Origin: Gammaproteobacteria bacterium
Lineage (GTDB): Bacteria > Pseudomonadota > Gammaproteobacteria > Pseudomonadales > Pseudohongiellaceae
Direction: 5' to 3'
DNA: 64,000 nucleotides
Assembly: GCA_008081045.1 (NCBI GenBank)
Contig: VMDC01000003.1
Coordinates: 80,405 to 144,404, forward strand
Made by a program: the position numbers and the translations under genes. Shown one piece after another: positions 20,247 through 33,609 of this stretch. How positions within the stretch are numbered: the stretch's first letter is position 1; each line of letters opens with the position of its first letter. Below the pieces are notes generated by a model that worked only from the letters and a program-made list of their open reading frames with translations, ran no database searches and was not told the DNA's origin.

Positions 20247-20275
20247 ATTAAAACAGCATTTTACTGTATATACAA
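20247..20275 (-). promoter_or_regulatory. recA sigma-70 promoter
   Basis: Minus-strand TTGTAT (20270-20275), 17-base spacer, TTTAAT (20247-20252). It lies between and overlaps the two LexA boxes, as expected for a LexA-repressed gene. The leader to the recA start is about 335 bases and contains two small hairpins (20077-20095 and 20108-20129). Confidence 0.65.
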
Positions 20276-20281
20276 CCAGTA
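20262..20281 (-). promoter_or_regulatory. LexA (SOS) box 2 upstream of recA
   Basis: TACTGTATATACAACCAGTA matches the LexA consensus at most positions with CTG-N10-CAG. It covers the -35 of the recA promoter. Centre-to-centre spacing to box 1 is 38 bases, nearly four helical turns. Confidence 0.8.
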
Positions 20282-20304
20282 TATTGGCCGAAACAGGAAT
20301 TCCT

Positions 20305-20814
20305 TTAGAGTTCGGGAGAGAAGTAGGCCAGCAGGCCCGACAGCGCTTCTAATATGGTCGCTTGACGAACGGCCTCCCGGTCACCGCTGAATAAGAAATG
20401 GCGGGCCCGGGCATCAGCGCCCAGCTGCCAGGCAATCCAGACGGTACCTACAGGCTTGCTCGCGCTACCGCCTCCCGGGCCGGCAACCCCACTCACCGCT
20501 ACCGCCAAATCCGCTCCGCTTTTGCGGAGCGCTCCCGTCACCATCGCGCGGACCGTTTCCTCGCTGACCGCACCCGGGCCATCCGGCTCGAAAAACACCG
20601 CAGGCACATCAAGCATCGATTGCTTGGCTTCGTTTGAGTAAGTCACAAAGCCACTGTCAAACCAACCAGAACTGCCCGCCAGCGCCGTTATCGCCTGAGC
20701 AATTCCCCCTCCGGTGCAGGATTCTGCCGTCGCCATGATCAGATTGGCTTTGAGCAGATGATCAGAGAGCGCCTTCACCCTACGATCGATTTCAATGTTG
20801 TCAGACTCGTCCAT
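20305..20814 (-). CDS. pncC: Nicotinamide-nucleotide amidohydrolase (CinA C-terminal type)
   Basis: A 169-residue stand-alone CinA C-terminal domain. Deamidates NMN to nicotinate mononucleotide in NAD recycling. Conserved segments: MATAESCTGGGIAQAITALAGSS, GFVTYSNEAKQSML, SEETVRAMV, and SGVAGPGGGSASKPVGTVW. Its position just upstream of recA is shared with many gammaproteobacteria. The LexA boxes start only 23 bases past its stop. Confidence 0.93.
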   Translation of the reverse strand: MDESDNIEIDRRVKALSDHLLKANLIMATAESCTGGGIAQAITALAGSSGWFDSGFVTYSNEAKQSMLDVPAVFFEPDGPGAVSEETVRAMVTGALRKSGADLAVAVSGVAGPGGGSASKPVGTVWIAWQLGADARARHFLFSGDREAVRQATILEALSGLLAYFSPEL

Positions 20815-20946
20815 AGCGCCATCATAGCTGCTTTATCCCGATCACCAAAATCCACAAGAATCGCTCATACTCCGGACATTATCTGTGTAAAATGAAAGGA
20901 CTGTAAGACAAGATTATTCCGCTTTTACTCGACCGTAAAACCATCC

Positions 20947-23544
20947 TTGGCTGAAAAATCCGCACATACCCCGATGATGCAGCAGTTCCTGCGCATCAAG
21001 GCGCAACACCCCGATGAACTGCTGTTCTACCGTATGGGGGATTTCTATGAGCTGTTCTTCGATGATGCGAAATCCGCGTCCGATCTGCTCGGCATCACGC
21101 TGACGGCAAGAGGTAAGTCAGCCGGCGAGCCGATACCCATGTGCGGCATTCCGTTCCATGCCGCTGATCGCTATCTGGCAAAACTGGTTGAGGCCGGCGT
21201 CTCTGTTGCCATCTGTGAACAGGTGGGCGATCCGGCGACAAGCAAAGGTCCCGTTGCCCGCGAGGTAGTGCGCGTGATTACCCCCGGCACTGTCAGTGAT
21301 GAGGCACTCTTAGATGAGCGCAAAGACAACTGCTTGATGGCAATCAGCACCGCCCATGCGGACCGGGCGGAGGCATCCTACGGCCTTGCCACCCTCAATA
21401 TCAGCAGTGGTCGATTCGTTTTCAGCGAGGTCTCGGGTAGCGACGCGCTGCTCACAGAAATCGAGCGTACCAAGCCGGCAGAAGTGCTGGTGGCGGATAA
21501 TGCCCAGGCCCTCCATCAACTCGTCCGTCACCCTGCCCTTCGACAGCGCCCAATCTGGGAATTTGATGAAGCGAATGCCAAACGACTGCTGATCGCACAG
21601 TTCGGAGTCAAAGATCTGACCCCGTATTCCTGCGAAGACCTGCACCTGGCTGTGCAGGCGGCGGGATGTCTGTTTCAGTATGCGAAGGAAACCCAGCGCT
21701 CGGAGTTACCGCATCTGCAGGGAATACAAGTGGAGCAACCCGGCGATTGCGTCATCCTCGACGCAGCCAGTCGGCGCAACCTCGAGATTGACACCAATTT
21801 ATCTGGCGGCACCAACAACACGCTGCTGTCAGTTCTTGATACCTGCGCAACAACAATGGGCAGCAGGCTCCTGGGACGCTGGCTGAACCGCCCACTCAGA
21901 AATCATGACGAACTGAGCAAGCGACAGAATGTGATTGCGGCACTCCGACAGAACTACCGCTTTGAATCCTGCGTTGCGATTTTACGCGGTATCGGAGACA
22001 TGGAACGCATACTGGCGCGTCTTGGCCTGCGAACTGCACGGCCACGCGATCTGGCCAAGCTCAGAGACAGCTTGGCGCTGTTGCCTGAACTGCAGACTTT
22101 GCTTAACAACAGTGAGAACGACGAACTACAGGACCTCGCCACGCAGATAACAGAATTTCCTGAACAACAGACCCTGTTGGCCCGAGCACTGGAGGAAAAT
22201 CCACCGGTTGTTATCCGGGATGGCGGCGTCATCGCACCCGGCTATGACGCGGAGCTCGACGAATTACGAAATCTCAGCAGCAACGCCGGACAATATCTGA
22301 TCAATCTGGAACTGAGAGAAAAAGAGCGCACGGGAATAAGCACGCTTAAAGTTGGTTTTAACCGCGTTCATGGCTATTACATCGAAGTCAGCAAAGGGCA
22401 GTCCTCTGTCGAATTTCCGCCGGAGTACATCAGGCGACAGACTCTGAAAAATGCCGAACGGTTTATTACACCGGAACTGAAAGAATTCGAAGACAAGGTC
22501 CTCAGCGCCAACAGCAAAGCGCTGGCCCGGGAAAAAGCGCTGTATGACGAACTGCTTGCGTCTCTGGCAGAAGCGCTCTGCGCAATGATCAAGAGCGCGG
22601 AGGCCATTGCCAGTCTGGATGTACTGCAAAGCCTGGCTGAGCGAGCCTGCACGCTGAACTATTGTCGACCTGAACTGACCTCTTCATCCGGCATTGCTAT
22701 CACTGAAGGGCGCCATCCAGTCGTAGAAACCGTGTCCGAGGACAGCTTTGTTGCCAACGATATTGAACTGGATGCCAAGCAAAAAATGCTGATCATTACC
22801 GGCCCCAATATGGGCGGTAAGTCGACCTACATGCGCCAGACTGCGCTCATCGTTCTGCTCGCGCTGTGCGGCAGCTATGTCCCCGCCCGGGCAGCCACCA
22901 TCGGGCCCGTAGACCGAATCTTCACACGCATCGGCTCTTCGGATGACCTTGCCGGGGGCAGATCAACATTTATGGTGGAAATGACCGAGACAGCGAATAT
23001 TCTTCACAACGCCACTGCCAGTAGCCTGGTGCTGATGGACGAAATCGGCCGCGGCACGAGTACTTTTGACGGGCTGTCACTCGCCTGGTCAGCGGCGATC
23101 TTTGTCGCAGAGAAACTTCAGGCCTATACCTTATTTGCGACCCATTATTTCGAACTCACGACACTGGCTGACAGTTTGCCCAACATCAGTAATGTGCACC
23201 TCGACGCTGCAGAGCATGACAGCGGCATCGTATTCCTGCACAGCGTCAAAGCCGGGCCGGCCAATCAAAGCTATGGTCTGCAAGTTGCACAACTGGCGGG
23301 GATCCCGATACCGGTCATTCAATCTGCTCGCCAGAAACTTGACGAGCTGGAGCGGAATGACTCCCATCCGGGCAGTGTTATCCGAGAGCCGGCCGGAGAC
23401 GAAACCCCGCCGCTGCAAACCGAACTTTTCAGGACACAAGCTCATCCGGCACTGGATTTCCTGGAAAAAATTGATCCCGACGAAATTTCAGCCAAAGAGG
23501 CGCTTGCCATTCTCTATGATCTGAAGAAGCGCCTCTCGCAGTAA
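20947..23544 (+). CDS. mutS: DNA mismatch repair protein MutS
   Basis: Recognises mismatches and small loops and recruits MutL. 865 residues. The start appears to be TTG at 20947: the frame has no ATG or GTG between the upstream stop at 20893 and this codon, and the product ([21 protein letters not shown]) aligns with known MutS N-termini. The mismatch-wedge GDFYELF is at about 31-37, Walker [10 protein letters not shown] is near residue 620, followed by the STFMVEM signature and [12 protein letters not shown]. Divergent from pncC. Confidence 0.97.
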   Translation: MAEKSAHTPMMQQFLRIKAQHPDELLFYRMGDFYELFFDDAKSASDLLGITLTARGKSAGEPIPMCGIPFHAADRYLAKLVEAGVSVAICEQVGDPATSKGPVAREVVRVITPGTVSDEALLDERKDNCLMAISTAHADRAEASYGLATLNISSGRFVFSEVSGSDALLTEIERTKPAEVLVADNAQALHQLVRHPALRQRPIWEFDEANAKRLLIAQFGVKDLTPYSCEDLHLAVQAAGCLFQYAKETQRSELPHLQGIQVEQPGDCVILDAASRRNLEIDTNLSGGTNNTLLSVLDTCATTMGSRLLGRWLNRPLRNHDELSKRQNVIAALRQNYRFESCVAILRGIGDMERILARLGLRTARPRDLAKLRDSLALLPELQTLLNNSENDELQDLATQITEFPEQQTLLARALEENPPVVIRDGGVIAPGYDAELDELRNLSSNAGQYLINLELREKERTGISTLKVGFNRVHGYYIEVSKGQSSVEFPPEYIRRQTLKNAERFITPELKEFEDKVLSANSKALAREKALYDELLASLAEALCAMIKSAEAIASLDVLQSLAERACTLNYCRPELTSSSGIAITEGRHPVVETVSEDSFVANDIELDAKQKMLIITGPNMGGKSTYMRQTALIVLLALCGSYVPARAATIGPVDRIFTRIGSSDDLAGGRSTFMVEMTETANILHNATASSLVLMDEIGRGTSTFDGLSLAWSAAIFVAEKLQAYTLFATHYFELTTLADSLPNISNVHLDAAEHDSGIVFLHSVKAGPANQSYGLQVAQLAGIPIPVIQSARQKLDELERNDSHPGSVIREPAGDETPPLQTELFRTQAHPALDFLEKIDPDEISAKEALAILYDLKKRLSQ

Positions 23545-23687
23545 TTATCGCTTGGGAAAACCCGATTAAATGCTGCTAGAATTGCGACCCAGACGGGGCC
23601 GGCAGCCAGACACACATCACTTCAGACCGCCGGTCTCATCAATACCGAGACTGACATATAGAGCTTAGATTAGGGGTAGGTCGAATC

Positions 23688-24011
23688 ATGACATTCGTCG
23701 TTGGAGATAACTGTATACGTTGCAAACACACGGACTGTGTAGAAGTGTGTCCGGTTGATTGCTTTTATGAAGGCCCTAACTTTCTGGTGATTCATCCAGA
23801 TGAATGCATCGACTGCGCACTTTGCGAACCTGAATGTCCGGTAGACGCCATTTATGCCGAAGATGAGCTCCCTGAGGATCAGCAAGAGTATCTGAAACTG
23901 AACGCAGAACTTGCAGAAGTCTGGCCCAACCTCACAGAGAAGAAAGAGCCGCTACCCGAGGCAGAACAGTGGGCTGATAAACCCAACAAACTCCAGTATC
24001 TGGAGCGCTAG
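23688..24011 (+). CDS. fdxA: 7Fe ferredoxin FdxA
   Basis: A 107-residue electron carrier. Two cluster motifs are visible: the 3Fe-4S type ([20 protein letters not shown], about 8-27) and the 4Fe-4S type ([17 protein letters not shown], about 40-56), followed by the usual helical C-terminus. It follows mutS as in Pseudomonas. GGGGTAGG ribosome binding site upstream. In relatives the next gene is rpoS; here it is nlpD. Confidence 0.96.
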   Translation: MTFVVGDNCIRCKHTDCVEVCPVDCFYEGPNFLVIHPDECIDCALCEPECPVDAIYAEDELPEDQQEYLKLNAELAEVWPNLTEKKEPLPEAEQWADKPNKLQYLER

Positions 24012-24141
24012 ACCGCCCCTGAGGCGCGTTATACTGGCGGCGGCCTCGGATGCTTACAAGCTGCTTTCCCGGCCCTGAGCGCTGGCTGGTGCGCCTCATC
24101 AGCCCTCTGCGAGTCTACTGCCTACGGTGCACGCGCTTACC

Positions 24142-25224
24142 TTATCGGGCGACCTGGGGAACCGGTCGACCGGGAAGGAGCAGCGAAGGATCGACAGGCT
24201 CACCCTCCTGCCGGATCTCAAAATGCAGCATCGGCATACCTTGGGGATTCACGCCAAGTTCCGCAATTTTTTCCCCCGCAATCACCCGACGACCCTCAGA
24301 TACCAGCATGACGCTGTTGTGAGCATAGGCACTCAGGTAGCGATCAGAGTGCCTGATAATGATCAGATTGCCCGTTCCCTGGACGCCTCTGCCGGAATAC
24401 ACCACGTCTCCGCTCGCTGCCGCAAGAACCGGGTCACCGACTGCGCCAGAGATGTCGACCCCTTTGGTGAGCTGTGGTTGAAACGGCGTCGCTATCTGTC
24501 CCTGATGGGGCCACGACCAGCGCAACTGGCCGGTATCGGGCCCAGCGCCGGGCTGCCTCAGTGAACTGGAAGATTCACCGCCAACCGGCACGGCATTGAT
24601 CGCTGAGTTAATCCCTTCACCCACAGCCTGCACCGCTGCGTCAGCTATTGCAGCTGCCGCCTTAAGCTGCAGCTGCTGGCCGACGAAGATGGTGTAAGGA
24701 GGATTCAGCCCGTTTGCCAGAGCCAGACTTCTGAAGTCCATGTCATATTGAAACGCAATCGAAAACAGCGTGTCCCCAGCACTCACCAGGTGCGATACCG
24801 GCGTGGACACCAGATTGAAAGCAGAAGCAGATGCTGTTTCAACCGGTACCGGCGACCTTTTAGCACTCGGCTCACGCGAGGCTCTGCTCGACGTAATTGG
24901 CTGTCGGGCCACACCTGAGGCCTGCTGCGGCGCTGCCCGAGAGACCGCGGCATCGGACAGGGCTTCTCGGACGCTGGAGACAACTTCGGGACGCGTTTCG
25001 ACGGAAAGCACCCGGCTCGGGCGGGACGTTTCGACCAACTGCCTGTCTCCGCTGGTGTTACTGCTCAAGATCATCGGAGCGGTCCGCTCAAGTCGCTGAC
25101 TCTGCTCTGAGACCGGCGCCTGATGTGAATTGCAGCCAGCCAGAGTGAGCGACATCAGCATAGTCAACGCTCTTTGCGTTACCGGACTGAGTCGCCGACA
25201 GGTTTGCGGGGGCACTTTGCTCAT
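24142..25224 (-). CDS. nlpD: NlpD-type lipoprotein, LysM plus LytM domain
   Basis: Envelope lipoprotein expected to activate a cell-separation amidase (AmiC type). 360 residues. Lipobox LAGC with lipidated Cys31. Long Ser/Arg-rich linker. LysM at about 144-187 (HLVSAGDTLFSIAFQYDM...VGQQLQL). LytM/M23 domain at about 240-350 (GVDISGAVGDPVLAAASGDV, YLSAYAHN, LHFEIRQEGEPVDP). The first zinc-ligand His of active M23 enzymes is replaced (TKGVDISG), as in known NlpD, so it is likely a non-catalytic activator. The rpoS gene that normally follows is absent. Confidence 0.92.
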   Translation of the reverse strand: MSKVPPQTCRRLSPVTQRALTMLMSLTLAGCNSHQAPVSEQSQRLERTAPMILSSNTSGDRQLVETSRPSRVLSVETRPEVVSSVREALSDAAVSRAAPQQASGVARQPITSSRASREPSAKRSPVPVETASASAFNLVSTPVSHLVSAGDTLFSIAFQYDMDFRSLALANGLNPPYTIFVGQQLQLKAAAAIADAAVQAVGEGINSAINAVPVGGESSSSLRQPGAGPDTGQLRWSWPHQGQIATPFQPQLTKGVDISGAVGDPVLAAASGDVVYSGRGVQGTGNLIIIRHSDRYLSAYAHNSVMLVSEGRRVIAGEKIAELGVNPQGMPMLHFEIRQEGEPVDPSLLLPGRPVPQVAR

Positions 25225-25244
25225 GATTCGACAATCGGTCCGGG

Positions 25245-26210
25245 TTACCTTGCCTCGGGCTGTTGTGATGCCAACCGGCTAAGCACCAGAACCAGGGCTG
25301 CCCCCAAAAGAAAGCAGAGTGCAGCCGTAAGCAGTTGAGGATCTTCCCCGGACGTTTCTGAGTAGGTTAGCGGCCAAACAGGGGCCGATTGTAGCGCCCA
25401 GGCGGTATTCTCGGCGACGGAATCGACCGGGCTAGCTGCCCTCCAGGGCCAGAGGAGCGGCAGAGAGCCCAGTAACATGCCGCAAATAGCACTGAAACAA
25501 AGCGCGCGATGGGCGCGCAGTAAGCGTGACAGCAACCGGCTGAATAACAGCAAACCCGCGACGCATCCGGCGAGGAATACGCCAATACGCAGCCAGTAAA
25601 AGCTGGTCAGCGCAATTAACATGGTGTCATAAGCGCCCAGCAGAATCAGGATGAAAGCACCTGACAGGCCGGGCAGAATCATCGCGCTGACGGCGACGAG
25701 TCCGCAGAAAAACAGGTAAGCAGGATGCAGCTCTGACGCACCCGCGGGTTCCAGCGAACCGATCAGTGCGGTTAGCAGGCTGCCACCAAGTGCTGCCGCG
25801 AGGCATTGCCAACGCACCGAAGGAATCTCGCGGGACAACAGCGCCACGGAAGCGAGAATCAGCCCGAAGAAAAAAGCCATCAGCGCTTCAAATTGGTTAC
25901 TGAGCAAATAGAGCACGGAATTTGCAGACAGCAGCAGGCCCGACAGCATGCCTAGCGCTAAAATCAGCAGAAAGCTGCCGTTGATGTGACGCCATGACTC
26001 AACCAGTTTGAGTTGCACGAGCAAGCGCAAGAAGGTGAGATCAAGCCGCCGAAGGCTGAAGATGAGCTCTTCGTAAATGCGGGTGACTACCGCAATAGTG
26101 CCACCAGAAACGCCGGGCACCGAATCCCCCAAACCCATGGCAAAGCCCTTTCCGAACAGAGAAAGAAAATCGCGCCGGCGACGGTCAGGGTTGGGCATGA
26201 AGTCAGACAC
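25245..26210 (-). CDS. DUF368 membrane protein, putative polyprenyl-phosphate translocase
   Basis: A 321-residue integral membrane protein with about eight hydrophobic segments. The N-terminal GFAMGLGDSVPGVSGGTIAV is the DUF368 signature, repeated in part around ILPGLSGAFILILLGAYD. DUF368 proteins (PopT) have been shown in other bacteria to recycle undecaprenyl phosphate across the membrane. It sits between nlpD and pcm in the position where relatives may carry other genes. The window also holds uppS and uppP of the same lipid pathway. Family call firm; role by family knowledge. Confidence 0.85.
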   Translation of the reverse strand: MSDFMPNPDRRRRDFLSLFGKGFAMGLGDSVPGVSGGTIAVVTRIYEELIFSLRRLDLTFLRLLVQLKLVESWRHINGSFLLILALGMLSGLLLSANSVLYLLSNQFEALMAFFFGLILASVALLSREIPSVRWQCLAAALGGSLLTALIGSLEPAGASELHPAYLFFCGLVAVSAMILPGLSGAFILILLGAYDTMLIALTSFYWLRIGVFLAGCVAGLLLFSRLLSRLLRAHRALCFSAICGMLLGSLPLLWPWRAASPVDSVAENTAWALQSAPVWPLTYSETSGEDPQLLTAALCFLLGAALVLVLSRLASQQPEAR

Positions 26211-26243
26211 TGTTGTCTAAGATATCGGAGTATTCGTATCAGT

Positions 26244-26882
26244 TTAGGATTGCACCTGCCCCATCAGCAAGGGCACGAAGCGGACTTCATCCAATATTTG
26301 TTCAGTAAATTCTGAGCCTTCTCTGCGAATCAGCTTAAGCTCCTGATAGTCTTCTCCGCCAACGGGAATGATCAAACGACCACCATCAGCTAGCTGCGAC
26401 AGCAACTCTACCGGCACCTGGCGGGGCGCTGCGGTGGTGATGATGGCGTCAAATGGCCCGCGATCAGCCCAGCCCAGACTTCCATCATCATGCTTGAATT
26501 CTATATTGCGCAATCCAAGGACCCGCAGATTTTTCTTGGCGCGCTCAGACAGCGCCTTGATTCGCTCAACTGTAAAGACCTTCTTGGCGAGCTGAGCAAT
26601 GACCGCAGTCTGGTATCCGCAGCCGGTTCCGATTTCAAGCACTCTGTTCATGCTGCCCGTTTTCACTATCGCCTCGCTCATGCGGGCAACCACGTAGGGC
26701 TGCGAGATTGTTTGATTGTGCCCGATAGGCAGTGCCACATCTTCATAAGCCCGATGCGCGAGCGCTTCATCCAAAAAAATATGGCGGGGCGTCGAACGCA
26801 TAATGTCGAGCACCTCCATACTCTGAATGCCCTGATCCATCAACCGACCGAGCAGTCTTTCCCGAGTCCGCTGCGACGTCAT
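26244..26882 (-). CDS. pcm: Protein-L-isoaspartate O-methyltransferase
   Basis: Repairs isoaspartyl damage using S-adenosylmethionine. I choose the ATG at 26882 (212 residues, [20 protein letters not shown]), which matches family N-termini. Earlier in-frame starts exist at an ATG at 26906 and a GTG at 26927 that directly follows the truD stop. Motifs: [18 protein letters not shown]-binding [30 protein letters not shown], and VRFVPLL. Adjacent to truD with no surE between them. Confidence 0.94.
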   Translation of the reverse strand: MTSQRTRERLLGRLMDQGIQSMEVLDIMRSTPRHIFLDEALAHRAYEDVALPIGHNQTISQPYVVARMSEAIVKTGSMNRVLEIGTGCGYQTAVIAQLAKKVFTVERIKALSERAKKNLRVLGLRNIEFKHDDGSLGWADRGPFDAIITTAAPRQVPVELLSQLADGGRLIIPVGGEDYQELKLIRREGSEFTEQILDEVRFVPLLMGQVQS

Positions 26883-26927
26883 GCCGATCCCACTTAGATT
26901 CTGCATACCACTGAATATCCTATCCAC

Positions 26928-28034
26928 TCAAAGTTGTGCGTGTTCAGCACCAGAAAAATCCTCTGCCTGACACAGTTCTCGGAGCAAGCTGGTCGCATAG
27001 GCCCCCGTCGGCAGGCTGAATGAGAGCTCCAGAGTTTCTGAATCCAGCCAACGCCAATCGAGCCCTTCTATTCTGAAGCGCAAGGGGCGACGCCCTTCCT
27101 CTACTCCCCACCGGGCCAAGCCATTCACAATTTCCGCAAATTCTTTGCACACTGCACTTTCCATATCGGCCGCAATCCCACGAGTTACATACCTAGTGTT
27201 GCGCCCCGGCTTACCGGGCAGCAGTCCCGTAGGGTGGATATCCAGACTCTCCAACCGATCAACCAGGTCTTGATTCCATGAGTCAACTGCCACAGTAAAA
27301 AAACGCTTGGTTTTGTCCAGATTCAGCACGTCACCCTCGACATAGGTTGACCAGTGGTCGCAGCGAACCCGACGAGAGAGCAGCTGATTGAAAACATAGG
27401 CTCTTGCCGCTGAGAAGAAAATTGAGCGCGATTCGCGATGTTTATGCGTGGTCCGACACTGCCCCACCGGCCGCCGGAGCATAGCCAATGCTTCCGGAAG
27501 GTTACTTAACTCACGACCAAAACGCTGGCTGCCAAAATAGTTGGGCACTCCGGATGCTTCGAGAAGCTGCAATCTGCGCTCAAAGTCCTGCGCACAGCCG
27601 GAGAAGCCTCTGAGCAAGAGGCGGAACTGATTTGATTTGTGGGAGCCGATGCGCAGCTTCCGGTAATTACGCGCCATTCTCAGTATGTCGAGACCCGCCT
27701 GCTCGAAGCGCGCAGAGGCACCCTCATTCAGCTGCCCAACCCGGGCGCTGTACCACTGGCGGGTTCGTGCCCTCCGGTCCTTCATGCCCGAATAGCCGAC
27801 ATCCCGCTCATCGATGTCCAGAATTCGGGATATCTTTCGCGCAGCCTCTCTAGTGGACTGTCCTGATTTTTCAACCAGGAACATCAGATGTTCGCCATCA
27901 CCGCTGGGCTCAAATCCCAAGGTCTCAGTGACGACAAAATCGTCATGCTGCTGTTTGATTCTGGCCCTGTGCTCTGGCCTGCCCAGCACGTAGGCTTGGG
28001 ACTCAAGGGGCAGAAACGATTCCCCCCCGCTCAT
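26928..28034 (-). CDS. truD: tRNA pseudouridine(13) synthase TruD
   Basis: Forms pseudouridine at position 13 of tRNA-Glu. 368 residues. The catalytic Asp lies in VGYSGMKDRRARTRQW (about 79-94). The TRUD domain follows with GVPNYFGSQRFGRE. Its start lies one base after the ispF stop and its stop is just before pcm, indicating one operon ispD-ispF-truD-pcm. Length is normal for the family. Confidence 0.95.
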   Translation of the reverse strand: MSGGESFLPLESQAYVLGRPEHRARIKQQHDDFVVTETLGFEPSGDGEHLMFLVEKSGQSTREAARKISRILDIDERDVGYSGMKDRRARTRQWYSARVGQLNEGASARFEQAGLDILRMARNYRKLRIGSHKSNQFRLLLRGFSGCAQDFERRLQLLEASGVPNYFGSQRFGRELSNLPEALAMLRRPVGQCRTTHKHRESRSIFFSAARAYVFNQLLSRRVRCDHWSTYVEGDVLNLDKTKRFFTVAVDSWNQDLVDRLESLDIHPTGLLPGKPGRNTRYVTRGIAADMESAVCKEFAEIVNGLARWGVEEGRRPLRFRIEGLDWRWLDSETLELSFSLPTGAYATSLLRELCQAEDFSGAEHAQL

Positions 28035-28035
28035 G

Positions 28036-28539
28036 CTAGATGGCTGAACTCAGCAAGGTAACACAGTGGCAGGCGATGCCTTCCTCACGCCCGATGAATC
28101 CGAGGCCTTCAGTGGTGGTAGCTTTGACATTAACCTGTGCAGCCTTCAGTCCCATCAGATCCGCCAGCCGCTCGCGCATCGCCTCTCTGTAGGGCGCAAG
28201 TTTTGGTACCTGAGCAATCACTGTGATATCCACATTCACCGGCAACCAGCCCTTACCTGAGGCATGCTCAAGAACCTGTTTCAGCAGCAGGCTGCTGGCC
28301 ACATTGGCAAATGCCTCATCCGTATCCGGAAAATGCTGGCCGATATCGCCCTCACCGATCGCGCCGAGGACAGCGTCGCAAACGGCATGCAGCACAACAT
28401 CGCCGTCGGAGTGAGCAAGAAGGCTTCTCGGCTCTTCGATCTTGAGCCCACCGAGCATCAGCGGTTTGTCAGGGACAAATTTTTCACTGAAACGGTGCAC
28501 GTCAAATCCATGACCAATTCGAAACCTGTCTGCGCTCAT
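28036..28539 (-). CDS. ispF: 2-C-methyl-D-erythritol 2,4-cyclodiphosphate synthase
   Basis: Fifth step of the non-mevalonate isoprenoid route. 167 residues, trimer-forming. Metal-binding Asp and His in GHGFDVHRF (about 9-17), GGLKIEEPRSLLAHSDGDVVLHAVCDAVLGA, and DIGQHFPDTD are all present. The start overlaps the ispD stop by four bases, so translation is likely coupled with ispD. Confidence 0.96.
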   Translation of the reverse strand: MSADRFRIGHGFDVHRFSEKFVPDKPLMLGGLKIEEPRSLLAHSDGDVVLHAVCDAVLGAIGEGDIGQHFPDTDEAFANVASSLLLKQVLEHASGKGWLPVNVDITVIAQVPKLAPYREAMRERLADLMGLKAAQVNVKATTTEGLGFIGREEGIACHCVTLLSSAI

Positions 28540-29246
28540 GGGATTTCCACCCCCTGCGAATTTTGTTGTTGCATGATGACCTCTGCCAGTAAAAGGTCGG
28601 ATTCCTGGGTGATCTTGATGTTATCTGTGCTTCCCGGAACGATGAGAGGAGACAATCCGAGACACTCAATGGCGGCAGAATCATCTGTTACGATCCTGTT
28701 TTGATCAGCAGCGAGTTGCAGCGCACGGCTTAAGATATGAAAGCGAAATAGCTGAGGCGTCAGCGCTCGGTACAGCGCTGTTCGATCGACGGTTCCGGCA
28801 ACCTCGCCTTCATTATTGGCCCGCTTCAATGTATCAGCGACCGGTGCTGCCAGCACACCGCCCACGTCATGCTTGCCAACCGCCTCAATCAGTCTGTCTA
28901 CCTCTGAAGGCCTCAAGCAGGGCCGGGCAGCATCGTGCACCAAAACCCAGTCATCAGGTGCCAGCTCGGGCTCCAAAATCTTCAGGGCATTGAGCACAGA
29001 ATGACAGCGCTCATGACCCCCGCGCGCTATCCTGACGGGCAAACTCTGGAGAATTCCTGCAGGAACTGGCGTTTCGTCATCTGGGTGCAGTACCAGGACC
29101 ACTCCGGAAAGCGCCCCGACGCGTCCCAGGCGTTCCAGGGTATGCTGCAGCACCGTTTTTCCGCAGATCGACAAATACTGCTTGGGGATCTCAGTCCCCA
29201 TTCGCTTGCCGACCCCCGCCGCTGGCACGATAGCCCAGATCGCCAT
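28536..29246 (-). CDS. ispD: 2-C-methyl-D-erythritol 4-phosphate cytidylyltransferase
   Basis: Third step of the non-mevalonate isoprenoid route (MEP + CTP). 236 residues, Rossmann-like. The CTP-binding loop is WAIVPAAGVGKRMGTEIPKQY (about 3-23); later LVHDAARPCL and ALTPQLFRF are conserved. With dxr and ispF, three of the seven MEP pathway steps are in this window. Preceded by ftsB after a 61-base gap. Confidence 0.96.
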   Translation of the reverse strand: MAIWAIVPAAGVGKRMGTEIPKQYLSICGKTVLQHTLERLGRVGALSGVVLVLHPDDETPVPAGILQSLPVRIARGGHERCHSVLNALKILEPELAPDDWVLVHDAARPCLRPSEVDRLIEAVGKHDVGGVLAAPVADTLKRANNEGEVAGTVDRTALYRALTPQLFRFHILSRALQLAADQNRIVTDDSAAIECLGLSPLIVPGSTDNIKITQESDLLLAEVIMQQQNSQGVEIP

Positions 29247-29307
29247 TTGCTATTCAGAACGTTGGATCGAGTTTACCGACGTTAAGCACCTGACTCGCGC
29301 CTTCCGC

Positions 29308-29577
29308 CTACTCGATAATAAGAACGAACGTTTCATCACTGCCTATCATGCCCAGTTCGGAACGTGCCCTTTCTTCCACCGCCTCAAGACCGGTTTTCAG
29401 ATCAAGCACTTCAATCTCAAGCAGGCGGTTTCTCGCCTGCAGATCAGCGTTGATCTGACGCTGGTCTTCAAGGGATTGCTCCAGAAGATTCAGCGCACGC
29501 ACGCTGCTATCGCCCACCCAGAGCTGATATTGCAGAACCAGAATCAACAGAACCAATGTGGCAAGCACAAGTTTCAT
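29308..29577 (-). CDS. ftsB: Cell division protein FtsB
   Basis: Small bitopic division protein that forms the FtsQLB complex. 89 residues: one N-terminal membrane segment (LVLATLVLLILVLQYQLWVG, about 3-22), then a coiled coil (about 28-70) and a short periplasmic end (ARSELGMIGSDETFVLI). It follows eno by 5 bases, the conserved eno-ftsB-ispD arrangement. Confidence 0.95.
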   Translation of the reverse strand: MKLVLATLVLLILVLQYQLWVGDSSVRALNLLEQSLEDQRQINADLQARNRLLEIEVLDLKTGLEAVEERARSELGMIGSDETFVLIIE

Positions 29578-29582
29578 GGCCG

Positions 29583-30893
<1,311 letters not shown>

Positions 30894-30920
30894 TTATAGA
30901 GTTTTTGCAGAATTTTTCTG

Positions 30921-31775
<855 letters not shown>

Positions 31776-31797
31776 TCAGTCATGGGTCCGGTGACGT

Positions 31798-33519
<1,722 letters not shown>

Positions 33520-33609
33520 TCACTCAGATGGAGTTACAGCCTACCAGAATGCCCCACCAAGCTCAATCTAGATTCAGTGCATCCTGCTTGATGACAAAGC
33601 CCTCGACGC

